Positions 26,318 to 37,300 of a DNA stretch of 64,000 nt are shown one piece after another (position 1 is the first letter of the stretch; every line of letters starts with the position of its first letter). The stretch comes from Gymnorhina tibicen (lineage: Eukaryota; Chordata; Aves; Passeriformes; Artamidae), in assembly GCA_013399875.1 (NCBI GenBank), contig VXAZ01005564.1, positions 393,603 to 457,602 on the forward strand. Direction: 5' to 3'. The notes beneath the pieces were generated by a model that was given only the letters and a program-made list of their open reading frames with translations, made no database searches and was not told the DNA's origin. The position numbers and the translations under genes were made by a program.

Positions 26318-27187
26318 GAAAAAAAAAAAAAAAAGAAAGAAAAAAGGAAAAAAAAAAAAAAAAAAAACAAAAAAGGAGAAAAGAAAGNNNNNNNNNNNNN
26401 NNNNNNNNNNNNNNNNNNNNNNNNNNNNNNNNNNNNNNNNNNNNNNNNNNNNNNNNNNNNNNNNNNNNNNNNNNNNNNNNNNNNNNNNNNNNNNNNNNNN
26501 NNNNNNNNNNNNNNNNNNNNNNNNNNNNNNNNNNNNNNNNNNNNNNNNNNNNNNNNNNNNNNNNNNNNNNNNNNNNNNNNNNNNNNNNNNNNNNNNNNNN
26601 NNNNNNNNNNNNNNNNNNNNNNNNNNNNNNNNNNNNNNNNNNNNNNNNNNNNNNNNNNNNNNNNNNNNNNNNNNNNNNNNNNNNNNNNNNNNNNNNNNNN
26701 NNNNNNNNNNNNNNNNNNNNNNNNNNNNNNNNNNNNNNNNNNNNNNNNNNNNNNNNNNNNNNNNNNNNNNNNNNNNNNNNNNNNNNNNNNNNNNNNNNNN
26801 NNNNNNNNNNNNNNNNNNNNNNNNNNNNNNNNNNNNNNNNNNNNNNNNNNNNNNNNNNNNNNNNNNNNNNNNNNNNNNNNNNNNNNNNNNNNNNNNNNNN
26901 NNNNNNNNNNNNNNNNNNNNNNNNNNNNNNNNNNNNNNNNNNNNNNNNNNNNNNNNNNNNNNNNNNNNNNNNNNNNNNNNNNNNNNNNNNNNNNNNNNNN
27001 NNNNNNNNNNNNNNNNNNNNNNNNNNNNNNNNNNNNNNNNNNNNNNNNNNNNNNNNNNNNNNNNNNNNNNNNNNNNNNNNNNNNNNNNNNNNNNNNNNNN
27101 NNNNNNNNNNNNNNNNNNNNNNNNNNNNNNNNNNNNNNNNNNNNNNNNNNNNNNNNNNAAAAAGAAAAGAAAAGAAAAAAGCAAACA
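26318..27187. repeat. A-rich low-complexity tract around a gap
   Basis: The gap is flanked on both sides by A-rich sequence interrupted by single G or C: mainly AAAG/AAAAG units from 26318 to 26387, and AAAAG-type units from 27159 to about 27187. The matching composition suggests that the gap interrupts one purine-rich microsatellite or A-rich tract that collapsed in assembly. Confidence 0.7.
26388..27158. other. Assembly gap, 771 N
   Basis: A run of 771 N. Any open frame drawn across it is meaningless. The true length may differ from the number of Ns. Confidence 1.
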
Positions 27188-27749
27188 AACGCCACTGTTG
27201 CTAAGTTTTGCACTTTATACCCTTTTATATTTACAATCCTCTCTCGGCTAAAAATAGCAACACATGATCCATTTATAACTGGCCGGACATGCCCCGCAGC
27301 CGCCGGCGGGGCCCTGGCTGATGAAAGGAGCTCTCTGCGTTCCTTCTACCTGAGCTCATCTCCCGCTTAAAGGGCTCAGACAGCTCTGCTTCCACAAAGC
27401 GCACATTGAATGACTGCTGCTTCCCGGGGAGAGCGGCACAAGTGACGGGGAAAAAAAAAAACAAGAACAAGGAAAAAACTCTACAGTAAGCCATGCTGGC
27501 TGCCCCGTGCCCTCCTGGCCCCCGTGCCCTGCTGCCCAGTGTCCAGGGAGGAGGCAGGGGGCAAAGCAGAGGTGGTCGGGGCTGGCAGGTGGCCCCAGCA
27601 GGACCTCACCCGGCAGACAGCAAAGGGTGGGCTCCAGAAGCAGCTCCAGCTTGGCTCCATGTGTGATCAACACATTAACTCACGCCAGAGTGTGTTGGGA
27701 GCGACTGCAGACCCTGACCCAGGGACAAGTGCAAAGGCTCTTCTATAAA
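27188..27749. other. Moderately GC-rich sequence, nothing recognised
   Basis: It contains a small CpG-bearing knot at 27283-27315 and an A-run near 27450. Short frames are open on both strands (60-105 codons). No exon or repeat family is recognised. Confidence 0.45.
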
Positions 27750-27925
27750 TCACCTTAGAGATGGAAACTACTCTAGACATGGCTTTAGAGGTGGCTCTAG
27801 AAACTGTGCTGGAAACAGCTCCTGGATTGACCCCAGACAAGTCTAGATGTTGTTCTTGGGTCTAGATGTGGAGAGGGGCTGGAGGGCGATGCTGCAGTCA
27901 GCTCTAGAAATTGGTCGGGAAGTGG
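27750..27925. repeat. Degenerate minisatellite rich in TCTAGA
   Basis: The hexamer TCTAGA starts at 27772, 27796, 27842, 27861 and 27903, five times in 137 bases. Variants such as CTTTAGAGG and CCTTAGAG occur between or beside them. Spacings of 24, 46, 19 and 42 fit a decayed tandem unit of about 19-24 bases carrying TCTAGA followed by a TGG- or G-rich part. The unit does not match a repeat I know. Confidence 0.55.
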
Positions 27926-30900
27926 CACCACAACTGGCAAAGGCATAAACACTCGGTGTTATCTGCAGCAATTACTCATCCAGGAGATTTTAACAATGTG
28001 AGATATATTCCTTCACTAATACCTTCTGAATTTGTTGTCAGAAATTCCCACTAGCAGGGCTCACAAGCTGCACGTGCAGCAGAAGGAGCTGCGTGACTGA
28101 ACAGAGTCCCAAGGGCACGGCCCAGCGCCCACTTCAGTGGGAGCCACTCCTTCCCACCTAGAAGATTCAGGTGCCACACTAATGCCACCTCCCATCTCAT
28201 ATGGACATGCTTGTGTGTTTTAAAGTTCCTCTCTTGGAAACGCGGGTTTCCTCATTTTCTTCTCACTGCCGAAACAAAGAATCCTGGTTCAGGAGGAGGA
28301 TGGTAGCTCACACATCACTGAACAGAGGCAACAAACACCACCCCACACACAACAGTATTTTAGTGAAATTTATCACAAATGTGCAAATCCCAGCCACTCA
28401 AAATAAAGGGTCAAACCCTCTCAAAGTTTTCAGACTTTAAAGGAAAAATACACCTTCCAGTTATGAGCCTTTGGGGAACACTTGAAATGTTTCTCAGAAC
28501 TCTTATGAGCTATTAAACGTGGCTTGTTTGGACTGACAGCAGAAGTTCAGTGCCAGTGCTCCACAGATTGTAGCTGAGGGAAGAAAAGCAATAACCGTGG
28601 TGAGACCCAGAGAAAAAACGATTGTAACAGTTGGCAACATCATTATCTACATTTATTCCTCCTAATAGCCCCATTTCAGTTGCTTTTCTGATACTCTTCT
28701 TGATTGGCTTTTCAGTGGGAAGTCACATCACCTCCTGTCCTGCCTGCACAGGAGTTTTCAGGCTGTATTTTCCCTCCATAGCTCGACCACGTATGCACTC
28801 ACATGCTTTGTTTATACAGGAACAAAAAGTGTCCATGTGTACCGCTGCCTGTCCAAAATTTTACATATCACCAAACCAGACATGCAGCAGGCTGGTCAGA
28901 CTTCTTGGAGCTGTGCTCCTTGGATGCATTATAATTTTTTTATTATAATACACAGATTTTTACCAATTTCCATTCGCTTTTAGATGCCTGCTACAGGCAG
29001 GGGTTCAGACTAACGACCTCCCATGATGTGACATTAGCAATCAAGTGCCATTTGCAGGCTGCTTTCAGAAAGGCTAGAAGCAAAAATCACTGAAAACCAT
29101 GATCCTAGTCATTTATAGGAGAATGCAGCAGTGGTTCTGCAAATGCTTTTCTGGGAGCAGATGCTTTGAGCAGGGAAATGGAAACTTTGCTGCCACATTG
29201 CTATCAGTGTTGTAACTCTGCGTCTGCAAGAAATCCTGATTATCCTCCCTTTTAGCCGTCACCAAGCTGTTGCAGAATGACAGCCAAACATGCATTCAGA
29301 GGCACAGGAGGATGGAAGCATCCCTGGACAAACCTGTCTTGCTGTGGCTGCTCTGCAAAATATTTTTCTGAGCAAGAGAGAGAGTTCAGCCCAGGGGCTG
29401 GGGGTACTTTCCAGCCAGGCAGAGAGTGGAAATCTCTCCAAAAGACCTGAATTAGCCACGGAAGCACTATGCCCTGGGTTTCAAAAGCAGAAGCAAGACA
29501 GAGACAAAAAAGTACAACCTCACCCAAGCTATGAATAAATGCCTGTGCAGTAACGTTACAGAAATTGATATTATTATTAAAGCAAAGTATAGCTCAACAA
29601 ACTTTTTCTCCCCCCAAATAATAACCCATTGCAGATGTCAAAACTGTAGCCAGAGGACAGTGGCAGCTGTAGCCCAAGCTGGGCAGGCACAGCCCCAGCT
29701 CCCGTGGGCAGGCTGACCCCGGTCTCACACCCACATCACTGCTTGGGAGAGGCTTCTCCCCTGCACTCAGAGTGCTCAGCCCTTCACTCTGCTCCTTCAC
29801 TTCCCTGGCTCCTTCCCATTGTCACCCTCTTCCTTTTTTAACCTGAAACCCACCCTCAGTCCTTGCAGCTTTGGCCCCCTCTTCTGTCAGCAAAACCAAA
29901 CTCCCTGGTCATGTTCCCCTTGAAGCTTTGCCAAATAATGCCACTTCTTTTTTTTCCTCATGTTCTGGTTTTGCATTCTGGGGGGGGGGTTTACTCTTTC
30001 TTTCTTTTCCCCCCTCCTTTTTGGAGGGTGATGGTAGAGGTGTAAAGAGAACAAAGGGACAATGCAAGTTGTCCCTGCAATACCATAATACAGGATGTGA
30101 TGTATCTAAAATACAGTATTTCACACACTGCCCCTGTGTTTTGGTCCAAAATACCTAAGGAGCCTGCTGGATGTCTGACCTGGAGAGGGCTGTACCTTTA
30201 GTGCATCTTCCTCCAGCCTGCAGCAGGAAATAGGGAGCTGGAACAGGGACTGAATCCAGTGACCAACTCTTCACAGCACTGCTCTGGAGTGATAAAACTC
30301 ACAGCAAAAGAAAATCCATCCTTTTTCCTTTGTGCAAATCAAAACCAGCCCGAGGTCACCTAAGGAAGGAGCTGTGCGAAACTCCCCATGTGCAGCAGAG
30401 AGAAGCACTTGGGCCAAAGGCTTTAGAACTTCCTTGTTTAAGTGGCCAAAAAAAAGCCCTGGGCTACTGAATTTCTGGCCACTGACTTTTGTATTTGTTT
30501 ATTTTAAAGATGTGTCACTGTTTTTCTCGTAAGTCAAACAACTGAATGATTTCTAGGTTCTCTTCCCTCTGACCTCTTCCTTTCTTCCTATTTTATTCTA
30601 GAAATACTCATTCAAGACTAAAATATAAGGAGTGGGTATGGCCCAAATGTTGCAATTCCTCATTCCACAGATTGCTATCGCTATTGCAATTGCTATTCCC
30701 TCTGGATCCAGAGAAACCCACACAAAAGGACACTATAGAACACACATTTTAATAGCATATGCTAGGAATACGAAATAAAGACTTTGAAGTATCTTTACAA
30801 AAATACTCCTTAATAATTAGGAGGAAAGGGCATTACTTTTACACAGGGAGAGTTGCAAGTGATGCCTTCTGCTCTGAGCAAAGCCTCAAATGTTCATTTT

Positions 30901-31600
30901 GTGGATACCGGTAATTATTAGCTGCTGTGATTGCATTACCCCCATGGAATCATTCCCTTAGGGTGAATTTGCTTCTTCAGACATAGCGGCATCACTCGGC
31001 AATTCTGCTTTTGAACAAAGCTGACTTGACCTACTTTGATCAGATGTGCTGAGAGACAAGAGGTGGAGAGCTCAAGAGAAGGGAATTTTGGAGAACGGAG
31101 GAAATCACACAGACAGCTTTGTCAGACAGCTGAGAGAGATGCTGCAATTCTAGGAGCCACTGGGGCTTCACTGCTCACAAGTTGAGGAGTGAGTGCAACC
31201 AGGGCTCCCTCCAGCAGCTGCCTCAAGGAGAGCTGGAATTCTGCTGGCAAAGCCACAGTCCAGTGAGTCCAGGGCCTACAGGCTCCTTGCACAACCATAA
31301 TAATGTATGTTTAGGACGTGTAACACCCCTAGCAGACCACAGTTGTTTTACAGTGCCATAGTTTTGTCCATACAGTTTATACCATATACCAATAGTATAG
31401 TGCTGGTTAAATCCACAGCCTACCAGACACAGTTCCCTCAGTACCAAAGGAGAGGGGTTGCTATGCCTAAATCCTAAATTCTCCGTTTAGGTAATGAGTC
31501 ACACCAGAGAAGATTCTGCTCCTCTGTCTCTGCAGCCTGAACTAAGAAAGGGCCATGGCAGCTGCAGAGCAGTTGATAAAGCTGTGCACCGGGCTCTGCT
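27926..31600. other. Non-coding stretch, nothing recognised
   Basis: Mixed-composition sequence with a 10-G run at 29980-29989 followed by pyrimidine-rich sequence. Open frames are short, at most 105 codons (28631-28948, plus), and unlike known proteins. No gene or transposon signature was found. Confidence 0.5.
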
Positions 31601-31646
31601 GGCACCAAGCATCCCAAACTACAGATCAGCATCCTGCAGGACCTGG
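31601..31646 (+). repeat. Left arm of a 46-bp dispersed inverted repeat
   Basis: Forty-six bases containing CATCCCAAACT and ATCAGCATCCTGCAGGACCT match the reverse complement of 32536-32581 at 42 of 46 positions. The similarity falls off outside these limits, with only weak traces (CTGAAGAAAG versus CTGAAAGAAGG) beyond one end. The pair is probably two copies of one repeat family inserted in opposite orientation. I do not recognise the family. Confidence 0.85.
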
Positions 31647-32535
31647 CCCATGGCTGACCTGTCTGAAGAAAGCTCCTCTGCTCAGGTCTCCTTCCACCAT
31701 CAGTTCCAACCAAACTGGTCCCAAGAGCACCTTTCTTACCACAGAGCAATTAAAAGGGAAACTCCCAAACCAGCGCCCTTCCCTTCACACTGGTATTAAT
31801 TTAAATAGTCTCACAGATTTGTGTGAGCACTCAAAATTCGGCCAAAATAATTTACATGCTCTTACTGGGCTAAACATGCTAAAGAATCAAGCCTCAGCAC
31901 GTGAACCCCAGTGTCCCATGGGACAGGCACCATCGGGCCTGGGAAGTGTCACAGCACTTGAGGGCGCTGCTGCAGTAAATTTAACTCACCCTAAAAACCT
32001 TGACTTGGTTTTATTATGAACTCAAGTCTTCTGTTAAAATATCAGCACCCCGTGTTGACACTGACTTACATTATTGCTGTTACACAGTGGCCCTATTTTG
32101 GTAAACAATGAGCAGAAGTTAGTCCTAACATTAAACATTCAAGGTTAGCACCTAGTTATGCCTTCAGATATTTGCACGAAGTGATAAAGTGGAAGGACGA
32201 CACGAAAACAGTTTCATTCGGAATTATTTTTTTCATTATAATTTCCTTGCTTTAGGTTAAATGAGAAAGTGTGAGAAAGCACATGTGTTCATGGAACTGA
32301 ACAAAAAGAAAATGGGGGATGAAGATGTAAGCACCTATTCTCTTGGGAGGGGATACACGAGCTGCTGTAGTCCTTTATGGGCATGATTGCCCTGTTTTGC
32401 CCTATTTTCCCTGGTCTTTAATAGCATCCTCCCTGCAAGGGCTTCTTGGCCTTCACGACTAAACCCACACCCCTCCTGCACCTTCCACCTGCTGCATCCT
32501 CCACTGCATCCTTCCCACGTTCCTTCTTTCAGGAG
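31647..32535. other. Spacer between the inverted repeat arms
   Basis: An 889-base spacer containing no recognised gene. A plus-strand frame (31555-32019, 154 codons) spans the left arm and part of the spacer, and a minus-strand frame runs across the right arm. Both translate the repeat and are not evidence for a protein. Confidence 0.5.
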
Positions 32536-32581
32536 CCAGGTCCTGCAGGATGCTGATGTGCAGTTTGGGATGCTCAGTGCC
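32536..32581 (-). repeat. Right arm of the 46-bp inverted repeat
   Basis: Partner of 31601-31646 in opposite orientation, with four mismatches in 46. Translations of both arms share an SIPN...SASCRTW string, which arises from the DNA repeat. An eight-C run follows shortly at 32593. Confidence 0.85.
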
Positions 32582-33698
32582 AGCTCCAAGATCCCCCCCC
32601 TATTGGGGACCGTTTTCTTGAGATTCTACCCCCAGCACACACCTACCTCTGTGTCAGGCCATGGACTACTTTGTTCTCCGTGGGTTATGGCAGTGTTTCA
32701 GGTCTTTCTGAACTAGTGGAATTAGCCCCAATTTTTTCCTGCTCCAATGTCACACAAGCTGCAGGAAAACCAGTCTTTCTTGAGTAAAGTTACAACTTGC
32801 CAGTCTGAAAAAACTCTGTTCAAAAGTTCTGCCAATGCAAAGCATTTGATAACATCCTTTTTTTTATTAAAGGACTTCTGTATTTTGTTCTTTGTCAGTT
32901 TTGAGTGGTGTGCTCAGTGTTTGTCATTGCAGGAGTTACACGGTTTTCTCGAAAAAAAATACATTGGGGGTGAACTAAGACTTTTAACTTTGATTAATAT
33001 TGACTGCTTAACAGAGAGTAAAAGGAAACAGTGGCAAGAGAAAAGACTTTTCACAGTGTTTTTTAATATCTCCGCAGCACTGTATTTCTCCATCATTTTA
33101 TAACAGTGCTCTGTGTCCTTAACAGTTTAATGTTTAAAAATTCCCTTGACAGTGTTGCAGAAAAAGCCTGACTTTAAATTTGAGGAAACAGAAACATGGT
33201 AAAGGAGGCGTGCTGGACAGCACATCCGAGAGGATATGGACTGTTCTGCCAAAGATTAGGCACAACTACAGCGTCAGTCTTATAAAAATGTATTAATGTA
33301 CAGAGTACTGCTTATATGTCAAAAACCAACTCCAAGTGTAAAAAGGCAGGGACAAAGTTAATAAAGAGAAAGCAGTCAAAGAAAGATGCCCTAAAACCCA
33401 CATTTGTCAAGAACAGATAAGAAAACAAATAGAGCACAAAGTAACTCAGCACTTTATCTGCAGATGAGCGAATCCTTTCTGCTACAGTGTTCTGTGGTAG
33501 TGAAGAGTTATGCTTAAAAAACCAAGTAATAACAAACAGTGCACGTCCAACTTTAACAGTTCTAGTTGTGACATGATACTGATCTCTGTGTTTGTAGCTG
33601 GAAACCAGAGCAGCACATTCTACCCTTGAGTTCTGACTTGCTGAAGCCCTCGAGACAGATCAAGGGGCCTTGGGACGGCAGCAGCCCGACAGCCGAGC
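32582..33698. other. Non-coding stretch, nothing recognised
   Basis: AT-rich sequence. The longest frame is 32747-33103 (plus, 118 codons), rich in F, L and S, with no family match. It ends at the left edge of the candidate LTR. Confidence 0.5.
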
Positions 33699-33990
33699 TG
33701 TCATAAATTGAAAGGTTTTTCTCAGTTGGGCTAAGTTTATGCTAAGTAAATGCTAAATTAACACTAAGTAACGCTGTGATAAGTGGTTTTATGTTGAATT
33801 TAATGTTGTATTTCATCCCTTGCCAAAGATCATTGATTCTTGATCATTTGATTTTGGTAGTTTTGCCAGTAAACTTTGGTGTGATTTTCACCTCTTGAGT
33901 CTACCTGGTGGGGATTTCTCCTTTGCGCTGAGAGAGAGTAATAGAACCTTGAGCTAAACCCCTGGATCTGAGGACCCAGGGCTTAACAGG
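33699..33990 (+). mobile_element. Candidate solo LTR (old endogenous retroelement)
   Basis: A 292-base unit begins TGTCAT and ends TTAACA, giving the TGT...ACA termini typical of retroviral-type LTRs. Its left part is AT-rich with short repeats of GCTAAGT/GCTAAAT (33729-33775), and its right part has a U5-like GATTTTCACC and a G-rich end. No internal gag, pol or env sequence lies nearby, so it would be a solo LTR left by recombination. The flanking five bases (CGAGC and GGTGC) agree at only three positions, so a target-site duplication is not convincing. Orientation is assumed from the termini. Confidence 0.45.
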
Positions 33991-34011
33991 TGCCACCCTG
34001 TCAACTGCACA

Positions 34012-34081
34012 CCCCTTAACATGTGCCACCTCTGGTGCTGAGCACCTCTGGCCCAGTGCCAGAGGGGGCACACGTTAGGGG
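34012..34081. repeat. Imperfect hairpin with nested inner stem
   Basis: The outer arms are about 34012-34027 and 34067-34081, pairing around CCCCTTAACATGTGCC with one bulge and one mismatch. Inside lies a perfect 7-bp inverted repeat, CCTCTGG (34045-34051) and CCAGAGG (34059-34065), with a 7-base loop. The outer right arm overlaps the first TTAGGG of the adjacent tandem duplication. Confidence 0.6.
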
Positions 34082-34359
34082 CTGGGGTTAGGCTCGAGAG
34101 AGCCAAAGAGCCCGGAGCTCCAGGAACACTGGGGCAGGAAAAGGCGTGCCAAGGCCATCCCAGCAGAGCCCCAGCATTGCTGCTCCTCCATCTCTGTGAG
34201 CTGGAAAACGCGTGATACCGGGTCTGGGTTAAGGGCCAGGGCTGGGGTTAGGGTTATGCTTAGGGTTAAGAGAGCCAAGGAGCCCGGAGCTCCAGGAACG
34301 CTGGGGCTGGAAAAGGCCTGCCAAGACGATCGCGGCAAGGCCCCAGCGTTGCTGCTCCT
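34081..34359. repeat. Tandem duplication with telomere-like units
   Basis: Copy A (34081-34187) and copy B (34241-34359) share a GCTGGGGTTAG start, a GAGAGCCAA(A/G)GAGCCCGGAGCTCC-type block and an end at GCTGCTCCT. Copy B carries an extra TTATGCTTAGGGTTA-like insertion. The start-to-start period is 160 bases, or 172 between the AGCC blocks because of that insertion. TTAGGG occurs at 34075, 34248 and 34260, with variants TTAGGC and TTAAGGG nearby. The block GCTGGAAAAGGCCTGCCAAGA recalls motifs seen in bird CR1 3' regions, but the match is too short to rely on. Confidence 0.75.
34233..34253 (+). other. G-quadruplex motif
   Basis: Four G-runs of at least three (34233-34235, 34239-34241, 34244-34247, 34251-34253) are separated by loops of 3, 2 and 3 bases, meeting the usual G3+N1-7 definition on the plus strand. 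It sits between the two copies of the tandem duplication and overlaps the start of copy B. Folding in cells is not shown. Confidence 0.6.
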
Positions 34360-37300
34360 ACAACTTTCTGATGGGACCAGTTACCCAACCAGGACATCTC
34401 CATTTGGCAGGGCTGGAAATCTTTCCATCTCATCTCTTTTCCTGCCGACCCAGCAATAGCTGGAATCTTCTGTTAGCAGCCAGCGGAGTAATTTGCTGAG
34501 CTTCAGATTTAGCATTTTACCACGATATAAGAAAACCTCACACATCTGCAAAGTTCAAACCTTCTAGGAACAATTCCAATAAGATGCTTCGTGTTTCCTG
34601 CTCCATGCAAAAATAGAAAAAAAAAAATCTCATCTATAATTGACCTTGACAGATATTGAGAGCATTTGGCACCTATTAAAACTCCTTTAAGATGAAACCC
34701 TCTAAGCTATAATAAGAAACGTAAATCTGAACTTTACAGCACATTTGTTCACTGGAAACACTACCATGGTAGGTTCAGTCACTTATTTTCCATTGAAAAG
34801 TTACCTTAAAATATGTACAGAACTAACTTTTGAAACATTTATTGAGCAAATAGGACCCTTCTATTTCATCTTACACATCTGCTTTTTCAGGCAGACTGTT
34901 AAAATCAGCTTGGAGATCTGCATAACCTCGTCATTGTTCTTCTGTCTGGTCCATATATATGCACAGGGAACAGTGGAGAAATGCAAAAATCCACTTAATT
35001 GACTTTTCTACTGAGAATTATCCCTATTTACAACTTGGAAGACCATTAGAACCTCTATCTGACCACATCTAGGAAGCAGAAACAAAGCCTGGAACTATCA
35101 ACAGTGAACAGCTCTGCCTTGGTTGACACAAGGGCTGCTGTCATCAGAGCCACAACCCACTGAAGTGTCAACAAACAAGTCCTTAATCAAAGGACAGGAG
35201 GAGAAAAAATATTGGCGGTTTTAGAGGTCCAGGGACACTACTCCCACTTGAGAAATAGGAAGGTCCAGCTTGGAAATAGGGCCAAGCCAGCCAAACCAAA
35301 GTGTTTGACTGTCCCTTGAGTTAATTCAAGGAAAAGCTCTCTTCCCCCTACACTGTTCTCACCGCTATGATCAGCTGCAAGTGTGAGGGTCCCTCCCAGA
35401 ACTCCCTGTGCTGAGACAAACTCTTTTCTGGGTCAGATGTGACATAATCCCTTTCTGGAGGAAATTTTGGGAAGCACTGGAAACTTGCTGCTTCCCAAGT
35501 CACAGAAGCAAGATTTTCTCTATGCGTAGTAGGATGGAGGTGGAGGATAAAATTTAAAAAATAAAATAGGAATCTCTTCTAGTCACGTAGCATGGACAAA
35601 TTCCTAATGGCCAAGGCATGCACTCTTCTTGTACCATCTTCACAGGAGAGCTCAACTGAACCAAACTGCCCCCACAGACGTAACAAATTCATGCCCTCCC
35701 AGCCCCGTTCCCATGGGGAGCTGGCAAGGCTCTCCCCCACCCTGCAGGCACAGCTTTAGCTCTTTGGCTGTACAAAAATCCCACTTTCTCTCCTCAAGCA
35801 CAAAAGCTCCAACGGCATCTCACAGGCGTCCAGCATGAAAGGATGAGCCACTTCCGTGCTCCAGCACAAACCGTGCTCCATCCCGAGTGCACAAGCACAA
35901 AGGGCTGTTCTTGCTCACAACCAGGGCTTGCCCAGTGCCTCTTGCTGTCACTTTCACACCCCATCCAGTGCCAGGCTGTTCACGGAATGTGGCGCGTGAG
36001 CCACGACCGGGGCGATCGCTGCCCACCCTCGAAAGCACAGAGGTGCTTCAGGGCCTTTCACCTGATGAAACTGTAAGAAAATCACAACAGTCCTTTTGGT
36101 TTCAGCATAAAAAAAGTCCTGCCTAGCACAGGGAATGATTGAGTGTGCTGGTGGCTCAGGACAGAACCGGGAGGGACAATGAGCTACAAGAAGAATATGG
36201 GACTGGACTACAAACTCTCCATCTCAAAAGCAATTACAGATCCTGTAATCTTAAAAGACTTAGAAATAGCACAGTTTAAATTTCATAGTTTGCTACTGGC
36301 CATGCAAAAGAAATTAGCTGAATAACCAACAAAAAATATTAGGATTTCTCTAGAAAAAATGCAAGTATTTAGAAACTGATATTCTGAAAAGTATCTGTGA
36401 TCCTAAGGCTTGTACTATGTCCTGGCAGATGTTTCATGATTTCCTGCATTTTCCACATTTGTCTGTGACAAAGAAGAACTCAAGCAAATGCTCCTGAGAG
36501 TCCACTCATGTCCTGCTAGAGCAGCCACCACCAAGGATTTCATGAGTCCACATCACATTTTGTTTGTGATCCAAAGAATCCTCTACACCCCTCCATGGAA
36601 GTTTCAAGTGATCAGAAGCAAGCTGTTCACATGAAAATTGTAATCGCAAATGATTGCTTTGAAATGATAGAAAAATTAGTCAGTCTGAGGTGAAGCTTTA
36701 CAAGTATCTCTGGAGGCACAGAACTGGTCTTAATGCAAAGAAATATTCCAGTTGTTTCGAAATACGTTTGCCATAGTTTAACCCTTACGTCAGTAAGGCA
36801 GCCTGCATGAAAATGCTGCTCTTTGAGAAAAATATGCCAAATAATATTCAGATTTTCCATCTCATGGTAAAGACACAACTGCAACATGCAAGCACAATAC
36901 GCTCACAAACTCGTTTTGACTGTACAAATAATTTTTTTTTAAAAAACTGTTTCTGGAATCTCTGCAAAAGCTGGGCTTGAAGTCTCTCTGTGGAATTACA
37001 TTTTCGTTCAAACAACACCACAGAGTTTGGAAGCCACGGAAAATATCTATTAAGACAGTTGCTAATTTAGAGAAAAAATGACCCCATCTGGAACAGCGTC
37101 TGCAGCGCTGTTCACTGCACCACAAGAAAAATATTATTGTACTGCAGCGTGTGAAGCCTTGTAACAAAGATGACGCCAGGTCAAAAGAATCTAACTTAGA
37201 AAGAGAAGTTGAGGTTAAGGTCTTGCTTTTACTGTAAAAGATCAAGTCCAAAAGGAAGTTTAACACGAAGGAAGGAGTAGAAAACAGATGAGCTGAACTG

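Noticed and set aside
25782..27251. Very long open frames crossing the first gap on both strands (309 to 489 codons).
   Set aside because: Most of each frame is N and the rest is low-complexity or shadow translation. They are artefacts of reading through a gap.
34051..34075. A CTCF-like core (CCAGAGGGGGCAC).
   Set aside because: It is one base out of register with the CTCF consensus and lies within a hairpin arm, so I did not call it.
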